Of a stretch of 64,000 nt of DNA, positions 9,394 through 17,552 are shown one piece after another. Made by a program: the position numbers and the translations under genes. How positions within the stretch are numbered: position 1 is the stretch's first letter; each line of letters begins with the position of its first letter. Under the pieces are notes generated by a model that was not told where the DNA came from, ran no database searches, and was given only the letters and a program-made list of their open reading frames with translations. Origin of the DNA: Gammaproteobacteria bacterium (GTDB lineage Bacteria > Pseudomonadota > Gammaproteobacteria > Steroidobacterales > Woeseiaceae); contig JAHZJK010000024.1 in NCBI GenBank assembly GCA_022600955.1, positions 1-64,000 of the forward strand, in the 5' to 3' direction.

Positions 9394-10464
9394 ATGAGCA
9401 CCAATCACACCCTGAAAGTCTCGCTTGGCGAGCGCAGCTACCCAATTACTATCGGCCGGAATTTGCTGCGTGGTGGTTTTGGACTCGCAGATTTCGTTGC
9501 GGGACCGGACTGCCTGGTCGTTAGCAATGAGACCGTGGCGCCGCTGTACCTTGATGCATTGCTCGCCAATCTGGCGGGCAAACAATGCACTTCGGTTGCA
9601 CTGGCTGATGGCGAGGTGCACAAGACCGTTGCGACGATGCACGGTATTCTCGACAAGCTGGTTGAAACCGGCGCCAATCGCGACACGACGTTGATTGCCC
9701 TTGGGGGTGGCGTCGTCGGCGATATCACAGGATTCGCTGCCGCATGCTACATGCGTGGCGTCGCTTTTATCCAGGTTCCCACAACCTTGCTGGCGCAGGT
9801 TGATTCCTCTGTCGGCGGCAAGACTGGCGTGAATCACCCCGGTGGCAAGAACCTCATTGGCGCATTTCATCAGCCGCAAATTGTGCTTATCGATACCGAT
9901 ACGCTGTCGACTCTGCCAGAACGTGAGCTCAAAGCAGGCCTCGCGGAGGTCATCAAGTACGGCGCCATTTGTGATCTGGGATTTTTTGGCTGGCTGGAGC
10001 AGAACATGCAGCTGCTGCTGGACAAAGATCCGGACGCGCTGGCGTTTGCGATCAGACGCTCCTGCGAACTAAAGGCGGAGATTGTTGCTGCCGACGAACG
10101 TGAATCAGGGCGGCGGGCGATCCTGAATTTTGGCCACACTTTCGGGCATGCGATCGAGAACTGCCTTGGCTACGGCGAGTGGCTGCACGGTGAGGCAGTA
10201 GCGGCGGGCATGCTCATGGCTGCGGAACTCAGCGCGATGGACCGCGAAGATATTAATCGTCTGAGCGCTTTGCTCAACGCGGCAGGCCTTCCTACTGCAC
10301 CGCCGCCGCTTCGCGCTGAACAATGGATGCAAACCATGGGGCTGGACAAAAAAGTCCAGGCGAAGCAGTTGAGATTTGTCCTGTTGCGCGAGCTCGGTGA
10401 CGCCTACATTACTGCTGAGTACGACGCGACGCGTCTCGACCAGCTGACGGGTGCCGCAGCCTGA
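9394..10464 (+). CDS. aroB: 3-dehydroquinate synthase
   Basis: An NAD- and metal-dependent enzyme converting DAHP to 3-dehydroquinate, the second step of the shikimate pathway. [17 protein letters not shown] is the NAD-binding segment, [16 protein letters not shown] the substrate site, and GHTFGHAIE with [11 protein letters not shown] the zinc-ligand histidine regions. The track start is a GTG at 9388; the ATG two codons later ([18 protein letters not shown]) looks more natural, though no convincing ribosome site separates the two. It overlaps the downstream dGTPase-like gene by one base. Confidence 0.95.
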   Translation: MSTNHTLKVSLGERSYPITIGRNLLRGGFGLADFVAGPDCLVVSNETVAPLYLDALLANLAGKQCTSVALADGEVHKTVATMHGILDKLVETGANRDTTLIALGGGVVGDITGFAAACYMRGVAFIQVPTTLLAQVDSSVGGKTGVNHPGGKNLIGAFHQPQIVLIDTDTLSTLPERELKAGLAEVIKYGAICDLGFFGWLEQNMQLLLDKDPDALAFAIRRSCELKAEIVAADERESGRRAILNFGHTFGHAIENCLGYGEWLHGEAVAAGMLMAAELSAMDREDINRLSALLNAAGLPTAPPPLRAEQWMQTMGLDKKVQAKQLRFVLLRELGDAYITAEYDATRLDQLTGAAA

Positions 10465-11594
10465 TGCAAGGCACGCTGGCCCCCTGCGCAGCCAAAGCGT
10501 CGCTTAGTCGCGGCAGAAAATACGCCGAGCCCGCATCGCTGCACCGCAGCGAATACCAGCGAGACCGGGACCGCATTATTCACTCCACTGCGTTTCGTCG
10601 TCTCATGTACAAAACACAAGTGTTTGTTAATCACGAAGGTGACTTGTACCGGACGCGCCTGACTCACTCGCTCGAAGTCTCACAGATCGGTCGCACCGTG
10701 GCCGTTGCGCTGAACCTCAATGAAGCGCTGACCGAGGCGATTTGCCTTGCGCACGATCTGGGTCATACACCGTTCGGCCATGCTGGCCAGGACACTCTGA
10801 ATACCTGCATGCGGGAGTTTGGTGGTTTCGAGCACAATCTGCAGTCGCTGCGCGTGGTCGATGAGCTCGAGTCGAAGTACGCGGAGTTCACCGGCCTGAA
10901 TCTGATGTTCGAGACGCGCGAGGGCATCCTCAAGCACTGCTCGGCGCGCAACGCCCGCGCACTGGGTGATGTAGGCGAACGCTTCCTCACCCGGCAACAG
11001 CCCGGTCTTGAGGCGCAACTGGCGAACATTGCCGATGCAATTGCCTACAATAATCACGATGTCGATGACGGCCTTCGCGCGGGTTTGCTGACAATCGAGC
11101 AAATGCAGCAGCAAGCGTTGTTCGAAATTCCCTTCCGGGAAGTGAGTGACAAATATCCGCAACTCGACGACCGACGCCTCATCTATGAGGTTATACGCCG
11201 CATGGTCGGGACCGTGGTCACCGACCTTATCGAAGAAACGGCACGCCGTATTGAGACGGCAGCGCCGGACTCCATTGACGCAGTTCGCAAGATGCCAAAG
11301 CCGCTTGTCTCGATGTCCGACGAAGTCTACGCGCAGCACAAATCGCTCAAGCGCTTTCTTCACAAACACCTCTACAGCCATGAGCAAAAACTCGCAATGA
11401 CCCACAAAGTGCAGGCGATTGTCGAGGCGCTGTTCCATGCGTACATGAACGACGTAAGCCTGATGCCCGAGGAATTCTCGGCTGTAGCGGAAAACGCCGC
11501 TGACGATGTACGAGCGCGCGTCGTTGCGGACTATATCGCCGGAATGACAGATCGCTTCGCGATCTCCGCACACGAAACGATCAAGGGCTGTTAG
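10464..11594 (+). CDS. dgt: dGTPase-like HD-domain triphosphohydrolase
   Basis: A 376-residue HD-superfamily enzyme of the deoxyguanosinetriphosphate triphosphohydrolase-like family, which removes tripolyphosphate from dNTPs. The N-terminal RSEYQRDRDRIIHSTAFRRL segment is family-typical. The metal-binding motif appears as RTRLTHSLEVSQIG and CLAHDLGHTPFGHAG, with a later Asp in NIADAIAYNNHDVDDGLRAG. The ATG overlaps the aroB stop (TGATG), so it is translationally coupled to the shikimate genes. In the enteric order this position holds damX; the substitution is an observation from memory. Which dNTP it prefers cannot be told from sequence. Confidence 0.9.
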   Translation: MQGTLAPCAAKASLSRGRKYAEPASLHRSEYQRDRDRIIHSTAFRRLMYKTQVFVNHEGDLYRTRLTHSLEVSQIGRTVAVALNLNEALTEAICLAHDLGHTPFGHAGQDTLNTCMREFGGFEHNLQSLRVVDELESKYAEFTGLNLMFETREGILKHCSARNARALGDVGERFLTRQQPGLEAQLANIADAIAYNNHDVDDGLRAGLLTIEQMQQQALFEIPFREVSDKYPQLDDRRLIYEVIRRMVGTVVTDLIEETARRIETAAPDSIDAVRKMPKPLVSMSDEVYAQHKSLKRFLHKHLYSHEQKLAMTHKVQAIVEALFHAYMNDVSLMPEEFSAVAENAADDVRARVVADYIAGMTDRFAISAHETIKGC

Positions 11595-11631
11595 AATTCG
11601 CGGCGCCTGAGCCAAGAACAAAGGACCCGCA

Positions 11632-12348
11632 GTGAAGCATAAAGCCATCCCTAACCGAGATCGCCTGATTTTCGCCATGGACGTGCCGGACGTCGAGCGC
11701 GCGAAACAGCTGGCCGACGAGCTGGGTGACTCAGTGAGATTCTACAAGATTGGGCTTGAGCTCATGATGAGCGGCCAGTACTTCGAACTGCTGGACTGGA
11801 TGCTTGAGCGTGACAAGAAAGTGTTCTGTGACCTCAAGTTCTTCGATATCCCGGCAACGGTAGGCTCTGCGGTGCGACAGCTTAAGGACCGCGGCGCTTC
11901 GTTCGTAACCGTGCACGGCAATCGTTCGATCATGGAGGCAGCAGCAGAGAACAAGGGCGATAGTCTGAAGGTGCTGGGTGTCACTGTACTGACAAGCCTC
12001 GATCGCGGCGACCTTGACGACCTGGGTTTCGACTGTGAGCTTGATGCACTGGTTCTGTCGCGGGCACGCCAGGCGCTTGATTCCGGTTGCGACGGCGTTA
12101 TTTCCTCCGGGCTCGAAATACCGAAACTACGAGAGTTTGTCGACAACAAGTTGCTGGTTATCTCGCCGGGCATTCGGCCTGTGGACAATAAGCCGATGGG
12201 TGATCAAAAGCGTGTTGTGACCGTTGAGACCGCGTTTTCCAATGGCGCGGATTACATTGTTGTAGGCCGGCCTATTCGTGACGCTAATAGCCCGCGCGAA
12301 ATGGCAGAATCCATGCAGGCCTCAATCGAAGCGCAGGTGGGCAGCTAG
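11632..12348 (+). CDS. pyrF: orotidine 5'-phosphate decarboxylase
   Basis: A 238-residue TIM-barrel enzyme that decarboxylates OMP to UMP in pyrimidine synthesis. The active-site tetrad lies in CDLKFFDIPATV. IFAMDVPD forms the first strand and VVGRPIRDA the C-terminal phosphate-binding motif. The start is GTG, with AAAGGA about 9 bases upstream. It begins 37 bases after dgt, and its stop codon directly abuts the hemE ATG. Confidence 0.95.
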   Translation: MKHKAIPNRDRLIFAMDVPDVERAKQLADELGDSVRFYKIGLELMMSGQYFELLDWMLERDKKVFCDLKFFDIPATVGSAVRQLKDRGASFVTVHGNRSIMEAAAENKGDSLKVLGVTVLTSLDRGDLDDLGFDCELDALVLSRARQALDSGCDGVISSGLEIPKLREFVDNKLLVISPGIRPVDNKPMGDQKRVVTVETAFSNGADYIVVGRPIRDANSPREMAESMQASIEAQVGS

Positions 12349-13413
12349 ATGTCAGAGCTCAAGAACGACGTATTCCTGCGCGCATTACTGCGCCAGCCAG
12401 TATCGCGAACGCCGGTCTGGATCATGCGTCAGGCTGGCCGTTATCTGCCCGAGTACCGAGAGGTGCGTGCGCAGGCAGGCGATTTCATGAGCGTCTGCCG
12501 CAATCCCGAGCTGGCCTGCGAAGTGACGATGCAGCCGCTACGGCGATACGAGCTTGATGCCGCAATTCTGTTCTCCGACATTCTGACAGTGCCGGACGCG
12601 ATGGGGCTTGGTTTGTATTTCGAGACGGGCGAAGGTCCAAAGTTCGAACGCCCTGTACAAACAGCGGACGCGATTCGCTCGCTGCGTGTTCCGAACGTCG
12701 AGAAGCAGCTGGGATACGTGTTTGATGCGGTACGCACCATCCGTCGTGAACTCGACGGCAAGGTGCCGTTGATCGGTTTCGCCGGCAGTCCCTTCACCGT
12801 TGGCACCTACATGGTCGAGGGTGGATCGAGCCGCGAATTTCCGACGATCAAGCGCCTGGCGAAAGAGGCACCTGAGGTGCTCGATCACCTGATGGACGTG
12901 GTTGCCGAAACCACGACGGAATACCTGAACGCACAGATTGATGCAGGCGCGCAGGCAGTGCAGATTTTTGACACCTGGGGCGCCGCGCTTGAAGCGGATG
13001 AGTTCCGGCGCTTTTCGCTGGCGAGCATGCAAAAGATCGTTGAGGGGCTGACGCGAGACAATGACGGACGCAAGGTCCCGGTCATCCTGTTCACAAAAGG
13101 TGCGGGCCGCTTGCTGCGGGACCTGGCGCAAGTTGATTGCGATGCGCTTGGGGTGGATTGGACGACCAGCCTCGCCGACGCACGCGGCTATGTGAACGAC
13201 AAGGTCGCGCTACAGGGCAATCTTGACCCGGCGACATTGCGGGAGAGTCCGGAGGTCATTCGCAAGGGTGTTGCCGATACGCTGGCAAGTTATGGCGATG
13301 GGCCAGGCCATGTGTTCAACCTGGGGCATGGCATCACACCGGATATCGACCCGGATCACCTCGGGGCACTGGTTGATGCAGTGCACGAACTCAGTCCGGC
13401 GTACCACTCCTAG
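12349..13413 (+). CDS. hemE: uroporphyrinogen decarboxylase
   Basis: A 354-residue enzyme that removes the four acetate carboxylates of uroporphyrinogen III to give coproporphyrinogen III in haem synthesis. The signature [15 protein letters not shown] is at residues 24-38, and [18 protein letters not shown] is the second signature. [16 protein letters not shown] closes the barrel. No gap separates it from pyrF, so the two are likely coupled. Its 3' end overlaps the convergent MFS gene by 23 bases. hemE lies near the pil-aro cluster in pseudomonads too (from memory). Confidence 0.96.
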   Translation: MSELKNDVFLRALLRQPVSRTPVWIMRQAGRYLPEYREVRAQAGDFMSVCRNPELACEVTMQPLRRYELDAAILFSDILTVPDAMGLGLYFETGEGPKFERPVQTADAIRSLRVPNVEKQLGYVFDAVRTIRRELDGKVPLIGFAGSPFTVGTYMVEGGSSREFPTIKRLAKEAPEVLDHLMDVVAETTTEYLNAQIDAGAQAVQIFDTWGAALEADEFRRFSLASMQKIVEGLTRDNDGRKVPVILFTKGAGRLLRDLAQVDCDALGVDWTTSLADARGYVNDKVALQGNLDPATLRESPEVIRKGVADTLASYGDGPGHVFNLGHGITPDIDPDHLGALVDAVHELSPAYHS

Positions 13414-14521
13414 AGAGCGAGTGGGTTGCCGCCGCGACCAGCAACAGTGAGAGCACAAACAAACCGGTCGCCGCGAACAGCAGCGTATTGAAGCCGTGCC
13501 GTTCGACTAAAACGGCGCCCATCACCGGACCAACGAACCAACCCGCGTTCAGCACTACCGTGCCTGCGGATAGCGCACGACCCGTTTCGTCCAGCTCGGA
13601 TTGCAGGCCCTGAAAATAGGGCATGGTTATCGACATTGCTGATGTAAATAGTGCGATTGAGGCGGCGAATCGCCAAATCGGGGCATCGCCCACAAGTAGC
13701 AGAGTCGCGCCGGCAATGAGCATGATGCCGCCGAGCAATGGCAGATTGCGGCCGAAGCGCAACCCGAGGGTGATAGGGACAATGCTCGCAGCAGCGCCGA
13801 CAAGCATGCCAATAGCCATCGCATTGGCGACGGTCTGGTCGGCAAACTGCATGGCAGAGCCGATCCGTTCGAGGAAGGACCAGATCGATGAGTTGGCAAC
13901 AAAGTGCAGCAGATACGCGGTCAGGCATAAGGCAACCGGGATGCTGAGCCAGGACATGAACGGACTGCGCTGCCGCGGTGATGACGTTGCAATGTTGTGC
14001 CGATCGTTCGGCAATCGCAGGCAGCTCACCAGTACGACGACCCCGAGCAGCATCTGCGCAAGAAAGAAGCCGCGCCAGCCGATTGCTGCGAAAATCGTCG
14101 GCATTGCGAACACGCCCAGTCCGGCGACGACGAACTGGATACCAAAGACCAGGGCGAAATAGCGCTCCTTGTTGGCATCGCGTGACAAGAACAAGAGCAG
14201 GGCCGCGAGCAATATGCCAGCGCCGATGCCGCGCAGACAGAAAGCGGCGAACATGGTGCCGGGTGACGTGGTGCAGGCGACAAGGATTTCGGCCAGGGCA
14301 ATCAGTAATACGCTGCTGATCGCGTATGCGCGAAAGCGCAATCGTGCAACGGTCGCCAGCACGAATACATTGCCGACAGAAGCGCCCAGAGTATTGGCAG
14401 CAATCGCTTCAGCGGCCTCGCCAAGGCCAAAGTCCAGCTGTTCGACCATGCCGCCGACGAGCGATGGCGCGATCAGAATCGTAAGCAGCGAATACAGGAT
14501 TGCGCCTATCGCAATGGCCAC
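13391..14521 (-). CDS. MFS-type transporter, substrate unknown
   Basis: A 376-residue integral membrane protein with about 12 hydrophobic helices in the two-halves arrangement of major facilitator permeases. A degenerate loop 2-3 ([16 protein letters not shown]) and small-residue-rich helices ([17 protein letters not shown]) are visible. The start is GTG, with AAAGGAG about 10 bases upstream on the minus strand. It is the third gene of a tesA-fadD-MFS unit, 24 bases after fadD, so a lipid, fatty-acid or lysolipid related substrate is possible but unproven. The C-terminal codons overlap hemE tail to tail. Confidence 0.75.
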   Translation of the reverse strand: MAIAIGAILYSLLTILIAPSLVGGMVEQLDFGLGEAAEAIAANTLGASVGNVFVLATVARLRFRAYAISSVLLIALAEILVACTTSPGTMFAAFCLRGIGAGILLAALLLFLSRDANKERYFALVFGIQFVVAGLGVFAMPTIFAAIGWRGFFLAQMLLGVVVLVSCLRLPNDRHNIATSSPRQRSPFMSWLSIPVALCLTAYLLHFVANSSIWSFLERIGSAMQFADQTVANAMAIGMLVGAAASIVPITLGLRFGRNLPLLGGIMLIAGATLLLVGDAPIWRFAASIALFTSAMSITMPYFQGLQSELDETGRALSAGTVVLNAGWFVGPVMGAVLVERHGFNTLLFAATGLFVLSLLLVAAATHSLSRSGTPD

Positions 14522-14545
14522 AGAAGGTGGGCTCCTTTATTGCAG

Positions 14546-16207
14546 CTATTCGTCGCGCAACGCGCGGCGCAGAATCTTGCCGACGTTTGTCTTCGGCAGG
14601 TCCTCGCGAAACTCAATAACTTTCGGTTGTTTATAGCCGGTCAGGTTCTCGCGGCAGTGATCCTTGATGTGCTGCTCTGTAACGCTGTCGTCTTTGCGCA
14701 CGACGAAAATCTTAACAATCTCGCCTGAACGCTCGTGCGGTAAGCCGATTGCTGCAACCTCGAGAACGCCATCGAGTTCGACCACGATATTCTCGATCTC
14801 GTTCGGGTAAACGTTAAAGCCGGAAACCAGGATCATGTCCTTCTTGCGATCTTCGATGTACAGATAGCCGTCATCGTCCATGCGACCAACGTCACCGGTT
14901 CGCAGCCAGCCACCCGGTAGCATTGTGGCCGCCGTTTCAGCCGGCCGCTGCCAGTAGCCTTCCATGACCTGCGGCCCTTTAATGCAAATCTCACCAACTT
15001 CATTGAGGTCGAGCGGATTGCCGGCATCATCAGCAATCATGACGTCGGTGGAGGGAATCGGCAGACCGATCGTACCGGTGAATTCGTCATCCATTCGGCA
15101 GACAATTGCGGCAGGTGAGGTCTCGGTCAGGCCATAGCCCTGCAAGATGGTATTGCCTGTCTTTTCTTTCCACTCGGCCGCGATCGCAGGTTGTACGGCC
15201 ATGACGCCGCCGATACAGACGCGCAGGTGACTGAAATCGATGTCCTTAAAGCTGGGTGTTGTCATCAGTGCCGCAAACAGCGTATTTACGCCGGTGAACA
15301 TGTTGAACTTGAACCTGGCGATTTCCTTGGCGAAGCCCTCGAAATCACGTGGATTGGTAATCAACACATTCTGGCCGCCCTGAGCCATGACTGTCAGGCA
15401 ATTCCCTTGCAACGAGAAGATGTGATACAGCGGTAGCGCCGTAATCGCGATGATTGGATGCACGCCGTCGTAGGCGTCGTCTTGCCACGTAATCGTCTGT
15501 TGCACGTTGTAGATCATGTTGCGGTGGCTGAGCATCGCGCCTTTCGAAACACCGGTCGTGCCGCCGGTGTACTGCAGGAAAGCGATATCGGCATAGCCGA
15601 TGTCGACCTCATCGAGCGACTGGTTCTTGCCCTGATTGAGTGCCTGGCCAAGCTTGATGCTGTCGGGAAGATTGAAAGCCGGTACAGCCTTGCGTACGTA
15701 TTTCAGTACCGCATTGGTAATCAGGCTCTTGGGCCAGCTCAGCAGGTCTCCAACACCGGTGGTTACGACACTGGTCACGTCGGTTTTGCCGATTACGTTT
15801 TCAAGAATGTGCGCAAAGTTCTCAAGAATGACAATGCATTTGGCACCCGAGTCCGAGAGCTGGTGCTCGAGCTCACGCGCGGTGTATAGCGGGTTTACAT
15901 TGACGACCACGAGCCCGGCCCGAAAAATCCCGCACATGACAACCGGATACTGCAAAATATTGGGCAGCATTATCGCCACGCGCTCGCCGCGGGTCAGCCC
16001 CAGCGTTTTCTGCAGATAGCACGCGAACTGCATCGACAGATGGTCGAGTTCAGCGTAGCTGAGCGTTTTGCCCATGTTGGTGTAAGCCGCGTTCTCTGGG
16101 TGCTTGTCGAAGGTTTGTTCAAACAGGTCGCGAACGGACTTAAACGGTGGCGTGGGCACCTCTGCAGGTATCCCCGGCTTATATGACTTTAGCCAAACCT
16201 TTTCCAA
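14546..16207 (-). CDS. fadD: long-chain acyl-CoA synthetase
   Basis: A 553-residue adenylate-forming ligase that activates free fatty acids to acyl-CoA. Motifs include the P-loop YTGGTTGVSKGAMLSH, GYGLTETSPA, the hinge region GGWLRTGDVGRMDDDGYLYI, and the fatty-acyl signature KDMILVSGFNVYPNEIE with the catalytic lysine near NVGKIL at the end. The start is TTG with GAGGGGAA just upstream on the minus strand; no ATG sits nearby. It lies 33 bases downstream of tesA, which would release the fatty acids it uses. Confidence 0.94.
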   Translation of the reverse strand: MEKVWLKSYKPGIPAEVPTPPFKSVRDLFEQTFDKHPENAAYTNMGKTLSYAELDHLSMQFACYLQKTLGLTRGERVAIMLPNILQYPVVMCGIFRAGLVVVNVNPLYTARELEHQLSDSGAKCIVILENFAHILENVIGKTDVTSVVTTGVGDLLSWPKSLITNAVLKYVRKAVPAFNLPDSIKLGQALNQGKNQSLDEVDIGYADIAFLQYTGGTTGVSKGAMLSHRNMIYNVQQTITWQDDAYDGVHPIIAITALPLYHIFSLQGNCLTVMAQGGQNVLITNPRDFEGFAKEIARFKFNMFTGVNTLFAALMTTPSFKDIDFSHLRVCIGGVMAVQPAIAAEWKEKTGNTILQGYGLTETSPAAIVCRMDDEFTGTIGLPIPSTDVMIADDAGNPLDLNEVGEICIKGPQVMEGYWQRPAETAATMLPGGWLRTGDVGRMDDDGYLYIEDRKKDMILVSGFNVYPNEIENIVVELDGVLEVAAIGLPHERSGEIVKIFVVRKDDSVTEQHIKDHCRENLTGYKQPKVIEFREDLPKTNVGKILRRALRDE

Positions 16208-16240
16208 GCTATTCCCCTCTGGTTTTATTTTTTCTTGATT

Positions 16241-16852
16241 CTATTTCTGTAGTGTAGCGTTAATTATCGGCCAGGCGTTATCCAGCAGGATCGGCTGGGC
16301 GTCTGCGTTCGGGTGAATCCTGTCCTCCTGCAGAAGATTGTCGTTCAAAGCGATTCCTTCCATGAAGAACTCAATCCATTTTACGTCCAGATCTGTAGAA
16401 ACCTGTCGAAACACGTTTTCGAACTGTGCCGAATAGCGAGTGCCGTAGTTGCTCGGTATGCGAATCCCCAACAGCACAACCGCAGCGCCGGAGGCCTTGG
16501 CGCGGGTCACGATGGTTTCGAGGTTGGCTTGCATGCGCTTAGGCGGAAACCCGCGTAGCCCATCATTGCCGCCAAGCTCAAGGATAATGAGATCCGGTGC
16601 GAACTCACTCAATGCGGCGTCGATACGAGTCGCGCCGCCCTCAGTAGTTTCGCCACTGATACTGGCGTTGACGACCTTATGTTCGTACCCTTGCTCGTGG
16701 AGCCGGGTCTGCAACAAACTCGCCCAGGATTGGTCCACTTCTATGCCGTAGCCTGCACTCAGGCTGTCGCCAAAAATCAGAACAGTGGGCTCCTCAGTTG
16801 CCGCCGCAGACGCGGCAACTATTAACATCAACAGAGATAAAAATATTCGCAT
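16241..16852 (-). CDS. tesA: SGNH-type lysophospholipase/thioesterase, TesA-like
   Basis: A 203-residue exported SGNH hydrolase (thioesterase I / lysophospholipase L1 / arylesterase family). The signal peptide spans residues 1-18 (FLSLLMLIVAASAAA). Block I is FGDSLSAGYGI with the catalytic Ser, block II a Gly in NASISGETTEGG, block III LGGNDGLRG, and block V DRIHPNADAQ with the Asp-His pair. Acting in the periplasm, it frees fatty acids from lysophospholipids or acyl thioesters. Its start codon shares two bases with that of divergent ybbA (CATG), and fadD follows on the same strand. Confidence 0.93.
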   Translation of the reverse strand: MRIFLSLLMLIVAASAAATEEPTVLIFGDSLSAGYGIEVDQSWASLLQTRLHEQGYEHKVVNASISGETTEGGATRIDAALSEFAPDLIILELGGNDGLRGFPPKRMQANLETIVTRAKASGAAVVLLGIRIPSNYGTRYSAQFENVFRQVSTDLDVKWIEFFMEGIALNDNLLQEDRIHPNADAQPILLDNAWPIINATLQK

Positions 16853-17552
16853 GTCGGATCAGTCGTCTATCAAGGTTTTGGAGGCCCACCAGCTGGGTAA
16901 ACAGGTTAGCAGTCCCGAAGGGAGTCTGACCATTCTTTCCGCCGTCAGTTTCGACATAATGGCCGGCGAGTCGGTTGCGGTCGTGGGTCCCTCAGGGGCA
17001 GGCAAGTCTACCTTGCTGGCACTGCTTGCCGGTCTCGACTTGCCAACAGAGGGCCATGTCGTGCTGAACGGCGCCAATCTCTCGGAGCTCGATGAAGATG
17101 GCCGCGCGATTCTGCGTGCCGAGAGTGTTGGCTTCGTGTTTCAGTCCTTTCACCTGGTGCCGTCGCTGAATGCGCTGGAGAACGTCATGCTGCCGCTGGA
17201 ACTGGCGGGCCACAACGATGCACGGAAAGCCGCGCGCAAGATCATTGAGAAAGTCGGACTGCAGGAGCGCTGGAGCCACTACCCGGCGCAGCTGTCCGGC
17301 GGCGAAAAACAGCGCGTAGCGATCGCGCGGGCGTTCGCAACCGAGCCGGCAGTGCTGTTCGCCGATGAACCCACTGGAAACCTGGACAGTCGCACCGGTG
17401 AGAACATCATGCAATTGATGTTCGACCTCAATAGGAGCTCTTCAACGACGCTGGTACTGGTCACCCACGACAACAATCTCGCCGCCCGGTGTGATCGGGT
17501 CCTGTCGCTGGACGTTGGCAAACTCGTCAGCGACACCGGAGTGGCTGCGTGA
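16851..17552 (+). CDS. ybbA: ABC transporter ATP-binding protein YbbA
   Basis: A 233-residue MacB/LolD-type ATPase. Walker A is VGPSGAGKSTLLALLAGL, the Q-loop is GFVFQSFHLVPSLNALENVMLP, the signature LSGGEKQRVAIARA, and Walker B AVLFADEPTGNLD, followed by the H-loop VTHD. The track start at 16785 lies within tesA; the ATG at 16851 (MSDQSSIKVLEAHQL) is the sensible start, although only a weak AGAGA lies upstream. It is coupled to the permease by a GTGA overlap. YbbA/YbbP is a mechanotransmission-type ABC pair whose client is not settled. Confidence 0.92.
   Translation: MSDQSSIKVLEAHQLGKQVSSPEGSLTILSAVSFDIMAGESVAVVGPSGAGKSTLLALLAGLDLPTEGHVVLNGANLSELDEDGRAILRAESVGFVFQSFHLVPSLNALENVMLPLELAGHNDARKAARKIIEKVGLQERWSHYPAQLSGGEKQRVAIARAFATEPAVLFADEPTGNLDSRTGENIMQLMFDLNRSSSTTLVLVTHDNNLAARCDRVLSLDVGKLVSDTGVAA

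Noticed and set aside
8761-9879. 372-residue minus-strand ORF over aroK-aroB
   Set aside because: It is an antisense shadow of two well-supported genes, has no recognisable domain, and shows a His/Arg/Cys-rich composition typical of shadow frames.
10680-11678. 332-residue minus-strand ORF over dgt
   Set aside because: Antisense to a clear HD hydrolase, without domain motifs and with skewed composition.
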